Positions 37,430 to 50,194 of a DNA stretch of 64,000 nt are shown piece by piece; position 1 is the first letter of the stretch; each line of letters starts with the position of its first letter. A model generated the notes under the pieces. It did not search any database, was not told the origin of the DNA, and saw only the letters and a list, made by a program, of their open reading frames with translations. The stretch is from Viscum album (taxonomy: Eukaryota; Streptophyta; Magnoliopsida; Santalales; Viscaceae), in the NCBI GenBank assembly GCA_963277665.1, contig OY728119.1:318948206-319012205 (forward strand), in the 5' to 3' direction. Both the position numbers and the translations under genes were made by a program.

Positions 37430-40400
37430 CCATGGAGATTTTTATAGCTACCCTATACTTTTACACATAACATTACATGACTTTAAGAAAATTTATAAAT
37501 CAGAATACAAGCCATGGATCATGAGGTCTATTGTATTTGAATACTAGGAACATAAAATTGAAAACATAGAACTAAATAAAAATTTTATTTATTTAATCTT
37601 CATATATAGCTCATAACATCTTTTTATCCCTTAAATATATATACGGTACCCTAGGGATTATATTAACAAAGGTAGGAGTTAAATTCCTAGTAAGGAAAAA
37701 ATCATAGTAATAAAGCGTTAGCACATGGACTGGAAGGCATAAAAAATTATAAATCATAACATATAAACATGGGATCATATAAACATGTCGTTATAATAAA
37801 TTAGAAGAAACATTAAGCATGACTTAATCATTATTCAAGCCTTGTTTCACATAGAGGAGCATAAGTCAAGGTTAACAACCAAAACTGTTTCACACGGTAG
37901 CACACGTCAAGGTTAACCACCAAGACCATTTCTCATAACATATCATGAGACTCAAATTTATCTAATTCTTAAGAGAGATATATGGGAAAACCCATATTAT
38001 CATGTTCATGAATATTCTTTCCACATTATGAATTATACATAATCAACCAAAGATAAATATAAGGGTACCCATGGAAATAAATCGGTGTCATAATCATATC
38101 ATAAAGAATAATGAACGAGAGTATCATAAAATTATCCATGAAATAAAGGAAGTAAAACATACAGGGAAATTAAAAATGTAAAATAATCATATATCTTGGT
38201 GAGTGATTTTAAATAGAGATGAAAACATGTAAGAAGAGTATTTATGAAATTTTACCATCAAAACATTTTATTATGATTTTACGGAAAATACCAACGACCA
38301 TTTAAAATATAAAAGGGAATAATATTTTATATAAAACCAGAAGTGATACAAGAAGGTTTTAAAAATATATACACTGGTTTTATAAAAATGATGGTGGACT
38401 AAATTATATGGTTGTGTGCACTTGAAATTGGGTACAAATTCAGGAATTTCCCTTAAAATGGTTTTTCTTATCGAAATGTATTACAGGGGGAATCATTTAA
38501 AAACCTATATATCCATGATAAATAATGACGGATGTATCTTAAAACATGATTTTGTATATATATAAAAAAAATATTATGTAAATAAAAAGAATATAATATT
38601 TCATTTGGGTAAAAAGAGAGAAAGAACATTCATAAAGAATAAAAGTTATTTATATAGAATCCCTTACAGAATATCGACATGGTATCAGGTGTACCTAGAA
38701 TAGATTAATGCGAAATAAATGAATTTATCATATTTTATAAATCATGATGGAATTGATGGGGAAGTTGATAAACTATACCTCATCATTAGTAATTACACAA
38801 AAAAGTTTATCACATAGAGGATATTCATGAGTAAATGTGAGAAATAGAAGATCCCTTACCTTAAGTACGATGGGGTTCTTAGCATGATGTTATTGATCTA
38901 AATAATAAAAATAGGTTCATTATTTAGGAATTATAGAACATATTTTAAATGTGACTAATTTAGTATAACATTTTTGACATTATTCATTACATTTTTTATT
39001 GTTTATGAGGTTCAATTTTGTTGTTCAGGTTCATTTTCTTCCTTGGTTTTAGTGATCGGTTCACTTATATTCATGTTCGGATACACATGTATTTTGAGAG
39101 TGTTTTTCTAGAATTGAAGTTATATGAAAATATTTAAAAACTAAAGGAATATAAGTTTATAATATTCATTTGGTTATTTTTTGTGAAGTTGAATCATTAT
39201 AAAAAACATTAATGATAAACGATGGGATTAATTTGGCAATGTTTATTATAATTAACTTGTTTTTTATTATTATTTTAAATCTTTGGTGAAAAATGAATAA
39301 ACAACATCAAATAATATAATATACATATTTTATAGTATCTTTCAACCATAAAATTGGTTTCATGTCTATAATTTATGATGGTAGTAGAAATTTGTTACTC
39401 ATTGTCCGTGAATGTGATAAATTAACACATCTCACACGATGTTTTCATATCAATCATATTAAAGGAGGGGAAAGGATATATAATATTGAATTATAAAATT
39501 ATAATAATATAATTATAGTAATGTTATGGAACTAAAGTTTTAATACCATTTTTATTAAGAGAGTTTGTGAAAGAAAATAGAAAAAATGAACATGAAAAGA
39601 AAATGATAGAAAAGAAAATCTGAATTTACCTCTTGATTTAATCTTCCTTGAGAGCCTATTAAGGGGAGAGGATTTGGTATTTTAAGGATACGAAGGATTT
39701 TTGGACATGGGGGGGATCTTATGTAGATATTTGTGCATAATTTATCGAATTTACATGGCTTTAGAGGAGTGAAGAGAAGATGTGAATGTGTGAGGTTTTC
39801 AAATTTGTGGGGGTGAAGGGTTTTCTTAATATTTTAATCAATAGAGTATTAGTTTTACATAAGAAAAGAACTCGTAATGCTTCTTGTGACAATGAAGAGT
39901 AAAAAGAGCATATGAGTTTGAGATAATGGCCTTATATCAATAATAAATCAGGTGATGACAACATAAATAATTTATTTAACATTTACTGTAAATTTCCCTA
40001 TTTTACTATTCACCAACAATTAATCAATTTTAGAAAAATACATTAAAATTCAAAAATGGAATCTATTTTTCATAAATAATTTTATAGATATGCTTGATTT
40101 AATATTTAATTAAAATCATTATTTTATTGAAACATACATATTTCAAAACTATAATGCTTTTAAAATTTATATAAGGCCTTATAAATCTATCTGAAAACTA
40201 GATGACAAAAATTTAGTTATTTATGAAAAAAATTTATGAAAATAAATTTTATTTTAAATTAATAAATTAATTGTAAATAATTATTTGTGACTTACAAAAA
40301 TAGATGTACTTTTACTATTGTCATATTATCACTTATAAGATGCTAAAATTTTATTTATGAATTCATGGGTGAGGTTACTACTATTTTGGATGATTTACAT

Positions 40401-40650
40401 TTAGTAAGGGTCATATTACTATTCATAAGGGTGGGTTTATATTCATAAGGGTAGGTTACTATTCACAAAAAATTAATTTTTTCTTATTAGACTCCAAACA
40501 TCAAAATGATCACAACCGTGTATGTTATATTTTTGAAATTCAAATAACAAAAGCAACAATGTTATGTTTAAATGTCACATAGTACTTAGTAGTTCATTGT
40601 GATGTGATTTATTGTGATTATATGAAATAATTATAAGGGAATTTTCATTC
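37430..40650 (-). mobile_element. LTR-like block, minus orientation
   Basis: Read on the minus strand, the block has GAATAGTAACC-type words near its start (about 40475-40370). Further on comes a C/T-rich leader with CTTCACCCCCAC and TCTTCTCTTCACTCC (about 39825-39760). An AAGAGGTAAATTC splice-donor-like site follows near 39635, then a long A+T-rich tail. This is the layout of the Tekay-type LTRs in this window. It also holds a two-copy 43-bp repeat (GTCAAGGTTAAC core) at about 37840-37925. Termini and target duplication were not found, so the limits are approximate. Confidence 0.4.
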
Positions 40651-40689
40651 ATAAAACATTAGGTTATTAAACTTTGAGTGATTAAAGTA

Positions 40690-41300
40690 GATATATTAGA
40701 GGTTCATTATGTGATCTGACTAACATGTCTATTGGGACTTTTGAAGAACTCGACAGACATGTCAATGGGTATTTGTGTGATCAATATAGACATATTCATG
40801 GGTTTTTAATGAACAAGGATATCATGAATGGATTTTTTTTCATGATATGGTTTCCATGATAAGGGGGTGTCACATGACCTAGTGAACAAGATTGAAGGAT
40901 ATTTCATGAAATGGATGGCTTTCCGGGATAACGTCACATAACCTGGAAATATTTCCAGAAGGACATCACATTATATGTACAGAATATACATACGGTTTCC
41001 CATTACCTATTATATATGGTGGTAGGGATTCACAAGACATGGTTGAATATATTGAAATGTATCCTCAAAACTTTGGTGACATTCCCGGATGATGAAACAT
41101 GATGAAAGCAGCATGCCCTAATGTTGCTTCCTGACTTGGGTTACATTCCTTGATGCTTCACAGGATTTTTTCGATATGTCTAGAGAGTGTCGCATGAATT
41201 GGTTGACGTGTCCAAAGGGAATAAACAGGTTAGGATGACTTTTCTAGAGGGTTTCACATAACTAAGCTGACATGCCATGGTGTTGTTGTAGGATCATGGT
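40690..41300. repeat. Degenerate GACATGTC/TCACATGAC array, about 64-bp unit
   Basis: Words such as GGTGTCACATGACCT and TGACATGTCC alternate. The two clearest units start with TCTAGAG at 41179 and 41243, 64 bp apart. Other copies are too worn to phase. Confidence 0.5.
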
Positions 41301-42228
41301 GGGTCATCTGAAGCACATTACAGATAGTGTATCTTTCTTCACCTAAGTCTCCCAACATTTTGAATTTTTTATAGATTTTACTCAATTTGTTTTCATGCAT
41401 TCCATTATTTAGATTTCATTTGACCCATTTCAATTTCTAAAACTCTGTCAAATAATATAGCTATCCCTTTAGATGTCCTTATCATGATCTATAGGGTGAT
41501 TGTCTGAAACACATATTCTTGTAATGTGATAACTTTGGTAAGCCCCCACATTTTACCTCTAGAAATAATCCTATGATTGCATGAAATTCCTCTATTAGAA
41601 GTCCTATCATGTGCTACCATGTATAATTTTACAATGTGTGTGTTTTTTTTATGATGGGGAAATATTTATTGGCCTCCCCACTAATATTATATGTCATCTT
41701 TCATTGATAATATCAATAAAATAAGACCTAGAGTCAGTGGAGGTATTTTTTCATCATGCACTTCACATGATCTTTTCATAGGTTATATATGGACTTGCCT
41801 AATAATAGTGACTATGTGAATATTCCTACCATGTCTGGGTTATTGGACCCCATCTGATGAAATTAATTTTTCATTACCATGTTAATAGGTCAAATGGAAT
41901 TTGCACCATTGATCTGACATGTAAGATTGTCTTTTTGAGATAAGGATTCCAAAAGAAAGTCTCTAGTGTAATATGAGAAGAATTTTCTGGGGTCCTTCAT
42001 GAGAAAAAAGACGGCTTGTTAGAGGCTATTCATGATATTGAGATGGATTTCTAGAGGCCTCTAATTATATCAGGCTAGCTTATCAAGGGATCTTCAAGAG
42101 ACAAATCTAACTTGATAAAGGGCCTACACATGATCATTTTTGATGAAACAAGGTGTATAACTCATTTATGATCAAGATACGTTCATTATTCCTCTACAAG
42201 AGGCTTCCACTTTTTCCAATTTGATTCT
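41301..42228. other. Unassigned DNA
   Basis: No gene recognised. Some internal similarity is visible around 41990-42130 (GTCCTTCATGAGA.. and GATCTTCAAGAGA..), suggesting more degenerate tandem structure. Confidence 0.3.
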
Positions 42229-42530
42229 CTTCCTTATTTTACAATGATAAGGTATCTTGCAACGTTATGTGAGCTTTTTCATGGATAGCCACTATGATTA
42301 TATGTGATGCATCATGTGGTCAACACTGGATCTCATGAATGGGATCAATAATTGTCATGTATAGTCACTTCACCAATCTATGATGCATCATGGGATTAAT
42401 TCAGGATAACAAGATATTGCCTGAGAATTATCACATATAATCACCCCACTTGTCTCTAGTGTGAATCATGATCAGAAATGGATCTTTCAAAAACGTGCAA
42501 TAATTATCATGGTCATTCACCATGGCGTTT
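42229..42530. repeat. 76-bp tandem array, three to four copies
   Basis: TGATGCATCATG starts at 42305 and 42381, and a variant TAGTGTGAATCATG at 42457, exactly 76 bp apart. A weaker copy appears to precede them. Confidence 0.6.
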
Positions 42531-44030
42531 TGTGGATCCAAAGGGGATTAATATGAGTTTCATAGTGTCATGTGATCGCAAAAAGTGGATCATGTTATCA
42601 AAGACAATCTAGAAGGTCACAAAATAAAGGGGTATTATCTAAGCCATATGGTCTAGGAGTAGTGGATAATATCCCAATCCACACGATTTATTATATAACT
42701 AAGGGTTCAAGTTTCATGTATAAGGTGCTTGTCGAAGCGACATGTCTAAGGTTTTGCATGTAAGGTCAATGTCCCAAAGGATGGGGGGGATTTAAAAAAT
42801 CATGGGTGCATCTTCAAGGCATATAACGATTCCAACACCCTATTTCACATGAAGGATTCACAAGACTAGGTTTGCCTGATCATGGTAGAGACATGATCAA
42901 GGACAGAAGAATACATGTATATGTTTTTGAATGAATGTTCCATATAAGCCATGGTGCTAGAATGTGATGAACATGTGATGGTCCACATGAGTGTGTCACA
43001 TGACTGTCATCAAGAACAAGTTCTATCATTCTCGATAACATTTTTTATTTTATTGTTTGATCCAAAAGATATATTTTAATCTTATAACCAGAGAGACATC
43101 ACATGATCCTCAAAAAATGTAATCTTCTATCATCAGTAACCTTTTTTGGGTGCTTCATGCGACACTGTGAGGAGCATGTGATCTAGTATCTCTATCACAT
43201 GACTTGTTATCACATATCTGCATAATATATTTTGGTATTTCACTATGTGTCTCACTAAAAGGTTCCATTTCAATAACCTATTATTCATTTGAGGTATGTT
43301 CTAAATATTTACACATCATATTATTATATATGAGAAGTCGTATATCTTCTTTGAAATGAACAAGGACATCACAACGTCTACCCTTCTAAAAAATGTTTAC
43401 ATAATGGATTATATCTTCTATGACTGATTACGTTTGAATCCGTTTTCATGGAATATGACTATTGTTGTGTCTCGCCACTTTGAGTGAGATGAATTTATCG
43501 CATAATCTTCATTGCTTGACTCTTATACAAGATCATGATTGTATTTTTTGTAACAAAAAAAGTGATTTCTCTTTTTCCGAAAGGATGATGTCATCCAACT
43601 CATAACATCTTATATGTATTTATATCCAAATTTTCACACTTCAATGGGGGAGTGGAAGATAAATAATTTCTACATTATATCACACCTTCTTACCCAGGCT
43701 CTAATCCAAGGGCTGTGTTGAATTAAAATATATCTTCAAATCCCCAAACCTCTCAAACTTATTTATGAAAGATCCCATAACCTCATAAAACCCTCTAATT
43801 GTAATGGGATTCATATTTGGAGTTTCATAATTGAGTTATGGATATTCCTCCTGAAAAATGAATCCCCATAACTCAGTAATGACATAGTGGTTCATGTTTA
43901 TGGTGGTGGCCTCATACATTTTTCCACCATGAATACCCTATTTTCAGTACAAACTAATCTATTTCGATCATACTTACTCAATATATATTATCCCCACATT
44001 CATACATTCACATGGACATGTTAGTTTTCT
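42531..44030. other. Unassigned DNA with scattered CACATGAC words
   Basis: Words of the TCACATGA type recur without clear phase (for example near 42990, 43090 and 43197), so this is probably a worn continuation of the repeats to the left. No gene recognised. Confidence 0.3.
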
Positions 44031-44135
44031 AATTTTCTACTTCACTTGATGTGGACTCATACAAAAGCAGCGGAAAAATTTGTTGTAGGGTGCGTTTTAT
44101 TTTTTATGAGTCTATGTTTTTTTTAAATTGAAACT

Positions 44136-44210
44136 GGTGCTGATCAGCGCCACTTAAAGTGCACTGTGCATTTTGGGTCAAAAATTGGTGGAACGCCACT
44201 TGAAGTGGCA
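44136..44210. promoter_or_regulatory. Palindromic GCGCCACTT/AAGTGGCGC module
   Basis: Three imperfect palindromes lie close together: GGTGCTGATCAGCGCC (44136-44151), GCGCCACTTAAAGTGCAC (from 44147) and CGCCACTTGAAGTGGCA (44194-44210). Related words occur at 58.99, 59.03, 59.28 and 61.83 kb. They precede a TATA box by 20-90 bp. Confidence 0.6.
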
Positions 44211-44224
44211 CCCAAACCTCTACT

Positions 44225-44238
44225 CCCTTATATAAGGG
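44225..44238 (+). promoter_or_regulatory. Candidate promoter: TATA box in a perfect palindrome
   Basis: CCCTTATATAAGGG is its own reverse complement. Downstream is a C/T-rich leader (44240-44320), then GAG|GTAATT at 44392-44400, a plausible splice donor. The next convincing acceptor, TTTATTTTAG ending at 47500, opens directly into the MULE transposase frame. This suggests an untranslated first exon and a leader intron of about 3.1 kb. Inference from layout only. Confidence 0.5.
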
Positions 44239-44559
44239 GGATCACCCCCTCCCCTCCTCATTCCCACACCCTTACTCCTTCTCCTCTTCTAATTTCAACA
44301 TCCCCACTCTCTCTTATAGATATATATATTAAAGACCTAGATTTATGTGTTCGTGTAGTGGTTTGAAGGATCAAAACCATTCTGCAGAGTTGAGGTAATT
44401 CTAATTATTAATTTGGTTAATATGGTGATTTATTCAATTATTTTTCTATCTCATAGAAATAATCCATATTTAATGTAATATATTTTGAAATAGTAATTGT
44501 TTATTTGTTGTAATTATAATTAATTAACTGTAATTAGGTTATTTAGTAGCATAATTTAT

Positions 44560-46105
44560 TTAATTAAATTCTAAATAGCTAAATAAATAATCATAATTAG
44601 GTAATTAAATAGTAATTATTTTGTTAAATAATAATAATTAGGTAATTAAATAATGATAATTAGGTAATTAAATAATGATAATAAAGTGAATAATTAATTC
44701 TAATTAATTCATTAATGAAGGGTAATTAGGTGATAATGTAATTAGGTAGTTAATGAATGGTAATTAGGTACTTAATTAATTATAATTAGGGTATTAATTA
44801 ATTGTATTTAAGTGATTAATTAATTATAATTATGTGATTTATTAATTGTACTTAGGTGACTAATTAATTGTAATTAGGTGAGTAATTAATTATAAGTTTT
44901 GAGTAATATATTATAATTAGGTGATTATTTAATTTTAATTAGGTGATTAATTAATTGTACCCTCGTGATTAATTAATTATAATTAGGTTTTTAATTAATT
45001 AAAATTAAATGATTAAATAAATTTAATTAGGTGACTAATTAATTATAAGTAGGTGATAAATTAATTATAAGTAGGTGATTAATTAATTATAAGTAGGTGA
45101 TTAATTAATTGTATTTAGGTGATTAATTAATCATAATTAGTTAATTAATTAATGGTAATTAGGTGATTAATTAATTTTAATTTGGTGATTACTAAATTCT
45201 TATTAGGTGATTATGTAATGGTAATTAGGTGATTATTAAATTCTAATTATGTGATTAAGTAATCATTATTAGGTATTTAATTATTTTTTATTAGGTAATT
45301 GATTAATTGTGATTAGGTAATTAATTAATTCTAATTAGGCAATTAATTAAACGTAATTTGCTGATTTATTTATTCTAATTAGGTGATTAATTACTTCTAA
45401 TTAGGTGATTAATTAATTCTATTATGGTGATGAATTAATTTTATTTAGGATATTAATTAATGGTTATTATGTGATTAATTGTAATTAGGTGATTAATTGT
45501 AATTAGTTGATTAATTTATTTTAATGAGGTGAGTAATTAATTATAAGAAGGTGAGTAGTAAATTATAATTAAGTGATTAATTAATTATAATTAGGAGATT
45601 AATAAATTTTATTTAGGTGATTAATTAATTATAATTAGTTGATTAATCAATTATAATGAGATTATTAATTAATTTTATTTTGGTGATTAAATAATTATAA
45701 GTAAGGGATTAATTAATTGTAATTAGGTGATTAATTAATTCTAATTAGGTAATTATGTAATGGTAATTATGTAACTAATTGATTATAATTATATAATTAA
45801 ATAATTCTAATTTGAAAAATAAGTAAAGGTAATTAGATGATTTATTCAATATAATTAGGTGATTAATTAATTCTAATTAGGTGATTAATTAATAATAATT
45901 TAGTGATTAATTAATTATTATTAAGTGAATAATTAATTGTATTTAGGAAATTAATTAATTGTATTTAGTTGATTAATTAATGGTAATTTTGTTATTAATT
46001 AATGGTAATTATGTGATTAATAAATTTTAATTAGGTTAGTAATTAATGTTAATTAGGAATATAATTACTTTTAATTAGTAAATTAATTAACTGTAACTTG
46101 GAAGT
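44560..46105 (+). repeat. Minisatellite array 1: 22-bp TTAGGTGATTAATTAATTAT
   Basis: About 70 copies of a 22-bp unit (TTAGGTGATTAATTAATTAT plus AA) run without interruption. Adjacent perfect copies, for example near 45050-45120, fix the period at 22 bp. Most copies differ by one to four bases. AATTAATT tracts recur about every two helical turns. Confidence 0.85.
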
Positions 46106-46440
46106 TAGATAATTAGTGAAGGAACTATATAAATTAGTAAAGTAGTTTTATAAATTAGCGAAGTAGTTATATTAATTAGTGAAGCAGTTATATTAATTAG
46201 AAAAGTAGTTATATTAATTAATGAAGTAGTTATATTAATTAGAGAAACAATTATTTTAATTAGAAAACAGTAATATTAATTAAAGAAATAGTTATATTAA
46301 TTAGTGAGGCATTTATATTAATTATCAAAGCATTTATATTAATTACAAAAGAAAATTTATTATTTAAAAAATCATTTATATTAATTAGTGAATCATATAT
46401 ATTAATTAGCAATGTATTTATATTAATTAGAAAAGCATTG
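46106..46440 (+). repeat. Minisatellite array 2: 21-bp AATTAGTGAAGTAGTTATAT
   Basis: About 15 copies of AATTAGTGAAGTAGTTATAT plus T, with a 21-bp period, follow array 1 with no gap. The unit can be derived from that of array 1 by a few substitutions and one deletion. Confidence 0.8.
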
Positions 46441-46755
46441 AGTAACTAATGGTTAAGTGATGAGTAACTAATGGTTATGTTGTGAGTAAATAATGGTTAG
46501 ATAGCGAGTAAGTAATTCTTATGTAGTGATTATGTAATGGTTATATTGGGAGTAAGTAATGGTTAAGTACTATAAAACTAATGGTTAAGTAGTGAGTATC
46601 TAATTAGTAAGTACTGAGTAACTGATGGTTAAGTAATGAAAAACCAATGGTTAAGTAATCATTAGATAATTGTTAATTAATTATTAATTGATGGTTAAGT
46701 AATGAATAACTAATGGTTAAAAACTGATTAACTAATGGTTAAGTAATTGTTACTG
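46441..46755 (+). repeat. Minisatellite array 3: 22-bp GAGTAACTAATGGTTAAGTA
   Basis: About 14 copies of GAGTAACTAATGGTTAAGTA plus GT. Aligned with array 1 (TGATTAATTAATTATAATTAGG) about half the positions agree in phase, so the three arrays look like stages of one repeat. Confidence 0.8.
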
Positions 46756-46814
46756 TCATCTTTTAGGATAAAAGACGTTCTAAAATATTTATTGAAAAAA
46801 TAATATGTGATTAT

Positions 46815-47340
46815 CTAAGAAATAAAATCTCTGTCTGGATACAAACAAGTGGATATGGGTGTGGAACAGATGTACACAAGAGTAACAACTCTGGCATGGT
46901 GTTTCAAGCCTTACTTACGGTAACCTGGTACACAACAATGGGCCTTACTGCATATTGGTTTTACACTCCAAAGAGATATGATTTCAATGATTCATATATT
47001 CTTTATAAACTACTAAAATACATTTAGGTACTAATTATATCATGGTTATTTAAGGATTTGTTCCATATTTAAGGATTTAAGAAAAGTTATAAAATTATGG
47101 TAACATATAGATTATTTGTTTATATAAGCAATCAAATTTCTGTCTGGATACATACAAATAGATGTGGCTCTATCCCAAATGTACCAATGAGTAACAACTC
47201 CAACATGCGACTTCAGTCCTAACTCGGGGTAACCAATACATGACAATGGTCCTTGAAGCATCCTGGTTTTACACTCTTGGGATATATGCATTAGATGATT
47301 AATATTTTCTTTATAAACTACTAAAATACATTTTGGAGGT
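46815..47340 (+). repeat. Two tandem copies of the module also in element A
   Basis: Copies begin with CTGTCTGGATAC(A)(A/T)ACAA at about 46830 and 47148. They share AGTAACAACTC, GGTAACC followed by ACA(C/T)(A/G)ACAATGG, GGTTTTACACTC, and TTCTTTATAAACTACTAAAA. The step is about 318 bp. The element A leader carries one more copy (26380-26590). Confidence 0.7.
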
Positions 47341-47501
47341 AAAAAATTGTACTAAAAACCTTATTATCTTAGTTAAGGTTATAACAAGACGTGGTAATGT
47401 TTTAGAATCATAAATATTGATAACATATTTCATTGGTAAATTTAACATTATAATGTTTAAAATACTATGACATTAAAATAATAATGATGGTTTATTTTAG
47501 A

Positions 47502-50194
47502 TAAAAAAAGTGGGATGTCTATATTTATTACAATGGTCAAATAATTGAGACAGAACAAGGATGTAGTTGTAGTATATGTACAGAAGGTGTTGTGATGCTT
47601 AGAGGCTATAGTTCTTTACAATCTATTCAATGAAAAATTCATCGAAAGTCAAAATTGAAAAGAAACCAAGTAATAGAATAAATCACATACAATCAACTAT
47701 AAATTTTATATAGGTTTTGACATGTGTCCAATAAAGTAACTAATGATGAGGAATGGGAATATGTTCTTTAATTGTTCAAGTATCAACCACAGAATCAAAT
47801 GATAGAGTTGTATGTCACTCTATATACAATGGAGGATTAAACGACATTAGAATTTTGGACATCACAACTTCATGAGACTATGCCTTATGATCCTCCTATA
47901 ACACATAATGAAATTCCATCATCAATGGTTGTTGTTCCATCATTTTTCCTGCCACGGTTTCAATGGAAAATCCTCAACACAGTTTAGATGCTTTGGGTAA
48001 TACATAGAACAATAAAATTAAAAGTAAGTTGGTGAAAAAGAAGAGTATACAGAAGAATAGTCTGAACATAATCATGTGAGGTTAAAACAGAAGTTGAATT
48101 ATCCTCTAATATTGGCATCATGGTCGACTGAAGGCATGAGTCACATGACTGAATTTGAATGGTCAATTATTAATCCTAGTACAAAAATTCCAGGAATCAT
48201 TTGTGGCACACATCTAGTGTCTGACGAAGGTGTTCTGTATACAGGAAGAGAGTTTGAGAGAAAATATGCAATGAACAATTTTATAAAACAATATCACATT
48301 GAAATACATTACTCTTATGTTGTAGAAGACTAAAAGATATCTTATATCTTGATCCATTGTGACAAATATTATTCGAATTTTCAAATGAGTCTATGAGCTA
48401 TAATTGATAACACTTTTCATAGCTGGTGTATCACTAGATTTACTCCAAAAACATTTGTGAACCCAAGCATTCCCCAGGAACACTCTTCATTAGATGTTGA
48501 GTTTGTTTCAACTGTTATTCTTGAAATGATTATAGTATTTCAAGATTTTCCTATCATTTTGGTGGTGGAGCGAACAAAAAAAAGGATATCAAATATCTTA
48601 CTGGAAATCATGGGGGCTATGATAAAAGCCTATTTCAAAAGTTTATAATTTTTCAGATGACTCTTATCAAGTATTACTGTATCTTATGGAGAATTTATGC
48701 CATAATAATCAACTGATATATCAGTCACATACTTCTAAATATGTTAACCAACACAACCAAGTTGATCATTCGATGGTCATTTTTATAGATTGTTTTGGAC
48801 ATTTTTACCATGTGTGGAAGGTTTTAGAAATTTCAAGAAGTCTATACCGATTGATGGAACATTTCTATATAGAAATAATATAGGATATTTATCGATTATC
48901 TCCACACAAGATGTAAATCAAGCCCCTTTACGTTTCACATTTGTAATTTGTATAGATGGAGAACTTCTCATCATGGAGATGGTTTCTAGCATGTCTTCAA
49001 ATGTTTGTTATGGACACAGAAGGTATTTATCTTTTTTAGATCTCCATTGTGCAATCAAGGAGGAAATATAGTTTTAGGTTCTTTCTTAGAGAATACCCTA
49101 TGCCCATCATCGATACTATATTAGCCACATTCTAACAAATTTTGGGAAAATGTTCCAAAATGAGTCAATAAAGAAATAAATCTGAAAAATTGATATGAAT
49201 ATATATTTTTGTTTTAAAAATCACTTTCATGGTTACTTTCATCTATGTTCATAGTAATTCATATTTGATAGCATACGATCCTCAGTAACAAAGGATGGAA
49301 GAGAGACTTGAAGATATTCACAGATATAATCATCAAGTTTATGATTACATGATTCAAATACAAATGAAGAAATGGTAATTGGAATATGATGATGGGTGGA
49401 GATATGGACATTTGATTACCAACATAATTGAGTGTATAAATGGAGTTTTCAAGGGAGTTTGGAAACAACCTATAATTATTAAATAAGATCATTTGATTAT
49501 ATGTTATCCAAAATAACTAAAATTATAATATAATATAAGTATAATGTTTTAAATCTAAATTAAAGGTTCGGTACAAAAGACCTTCTTTCATAGTGTAAAA
49601 TATTTTCTGAAATGAGGGAAGTAGGCTAAGGAGAGTTTGAACAGTGGGATGCGCTCTGGACACCATTTCCAACATAAGATAGATAGTGTTCTTCAATAGG
49701 CTACAACTTATCATGTAACTACATTTAATCATCCCGTGCAACAATTTGAGGTTGCTGATCCTGGTGATGTTGTGCCTTGTAGCATTGGTCATGTGTGAGT
49801 AGTATTATTAGATAAGTGTTACTATGAATGTGGGAACATTCAGGCATTGAGGTATCCCTGTAGTCATGTAATTCTAGCATGTGTTCATGTGCACGTATCA
49901 TGGGAGCAGTTCATTGGTCTAGCTTATCAACGAGAGATTATCAACGACTACTATAGCTCTTCATGGATGCCAACAGGGGAATATTAGAATTTTCGGCTGT
50001 CTGATGGCGCACACACACTTCTACTGAACAACACTATGCTTTGAACTAAATTGATTCCAAAGTCGGCTCGTGTCTAAAATGGGATGGATTGGCCCAGTGA
50101 ATGAGCACCTAGACGAAGCTGCAACACATTCTTCAATGAAGCTCATATGATGACACGTTTCCCTAGACACATAGTGAAATCATCTAATGCTTAA
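47502..50194 (+). pseudogene. Mutator-like (MULE) transposase with SWIM finger
   Basis: MULE transposases cut and paste DNA with a DDE nuclease. The N-terminal part (KKWDVYIYYNGQIIETEQG on) lies in one frame with seven stops. Next is a MuDR-type DNA-binding stretch around 48240-48520, with RKYAMNNFIKQYHIEIHYSY and PSIPQEHSSLD, whose HTC motif reads KTF. The transposase core has PCVEGF..and PIDGTFLY (first Asp 48853-48855), FLDLHCAI (second Asp 49039-49041) and YGHLITNIIECINGVFKG (Glu 49430-49432), so all three catalytic acidic residues survive. A SWIM finger, CGNIQALRYPCSHVILAC, lies at 49829-49885 with its ligands intact. The last 30 codons hold a CX2CX4HX4C-spaced knuckle with two Cys read as Phe. 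About 890 codons, close to full length, but with many stops and at least two frameshifts. The start follows TTTATTTTAG. Confidence 0.88.

Noticed and set aside
40863..40874. Reverse complement of TGTGACACCCCC, resembling a Tekay LTR start
   Set aside because: The same GTGTCACATGAC word is part of the surrounding tandem repeat and occurs several more times without LTR sequence beside it.
47984..48166. Minus-strand frame overlapping the MULE gene
   Set aside because: The plus strand here carries MULE transposase sequence in order with its neighbours; the minus frame is a shadow.
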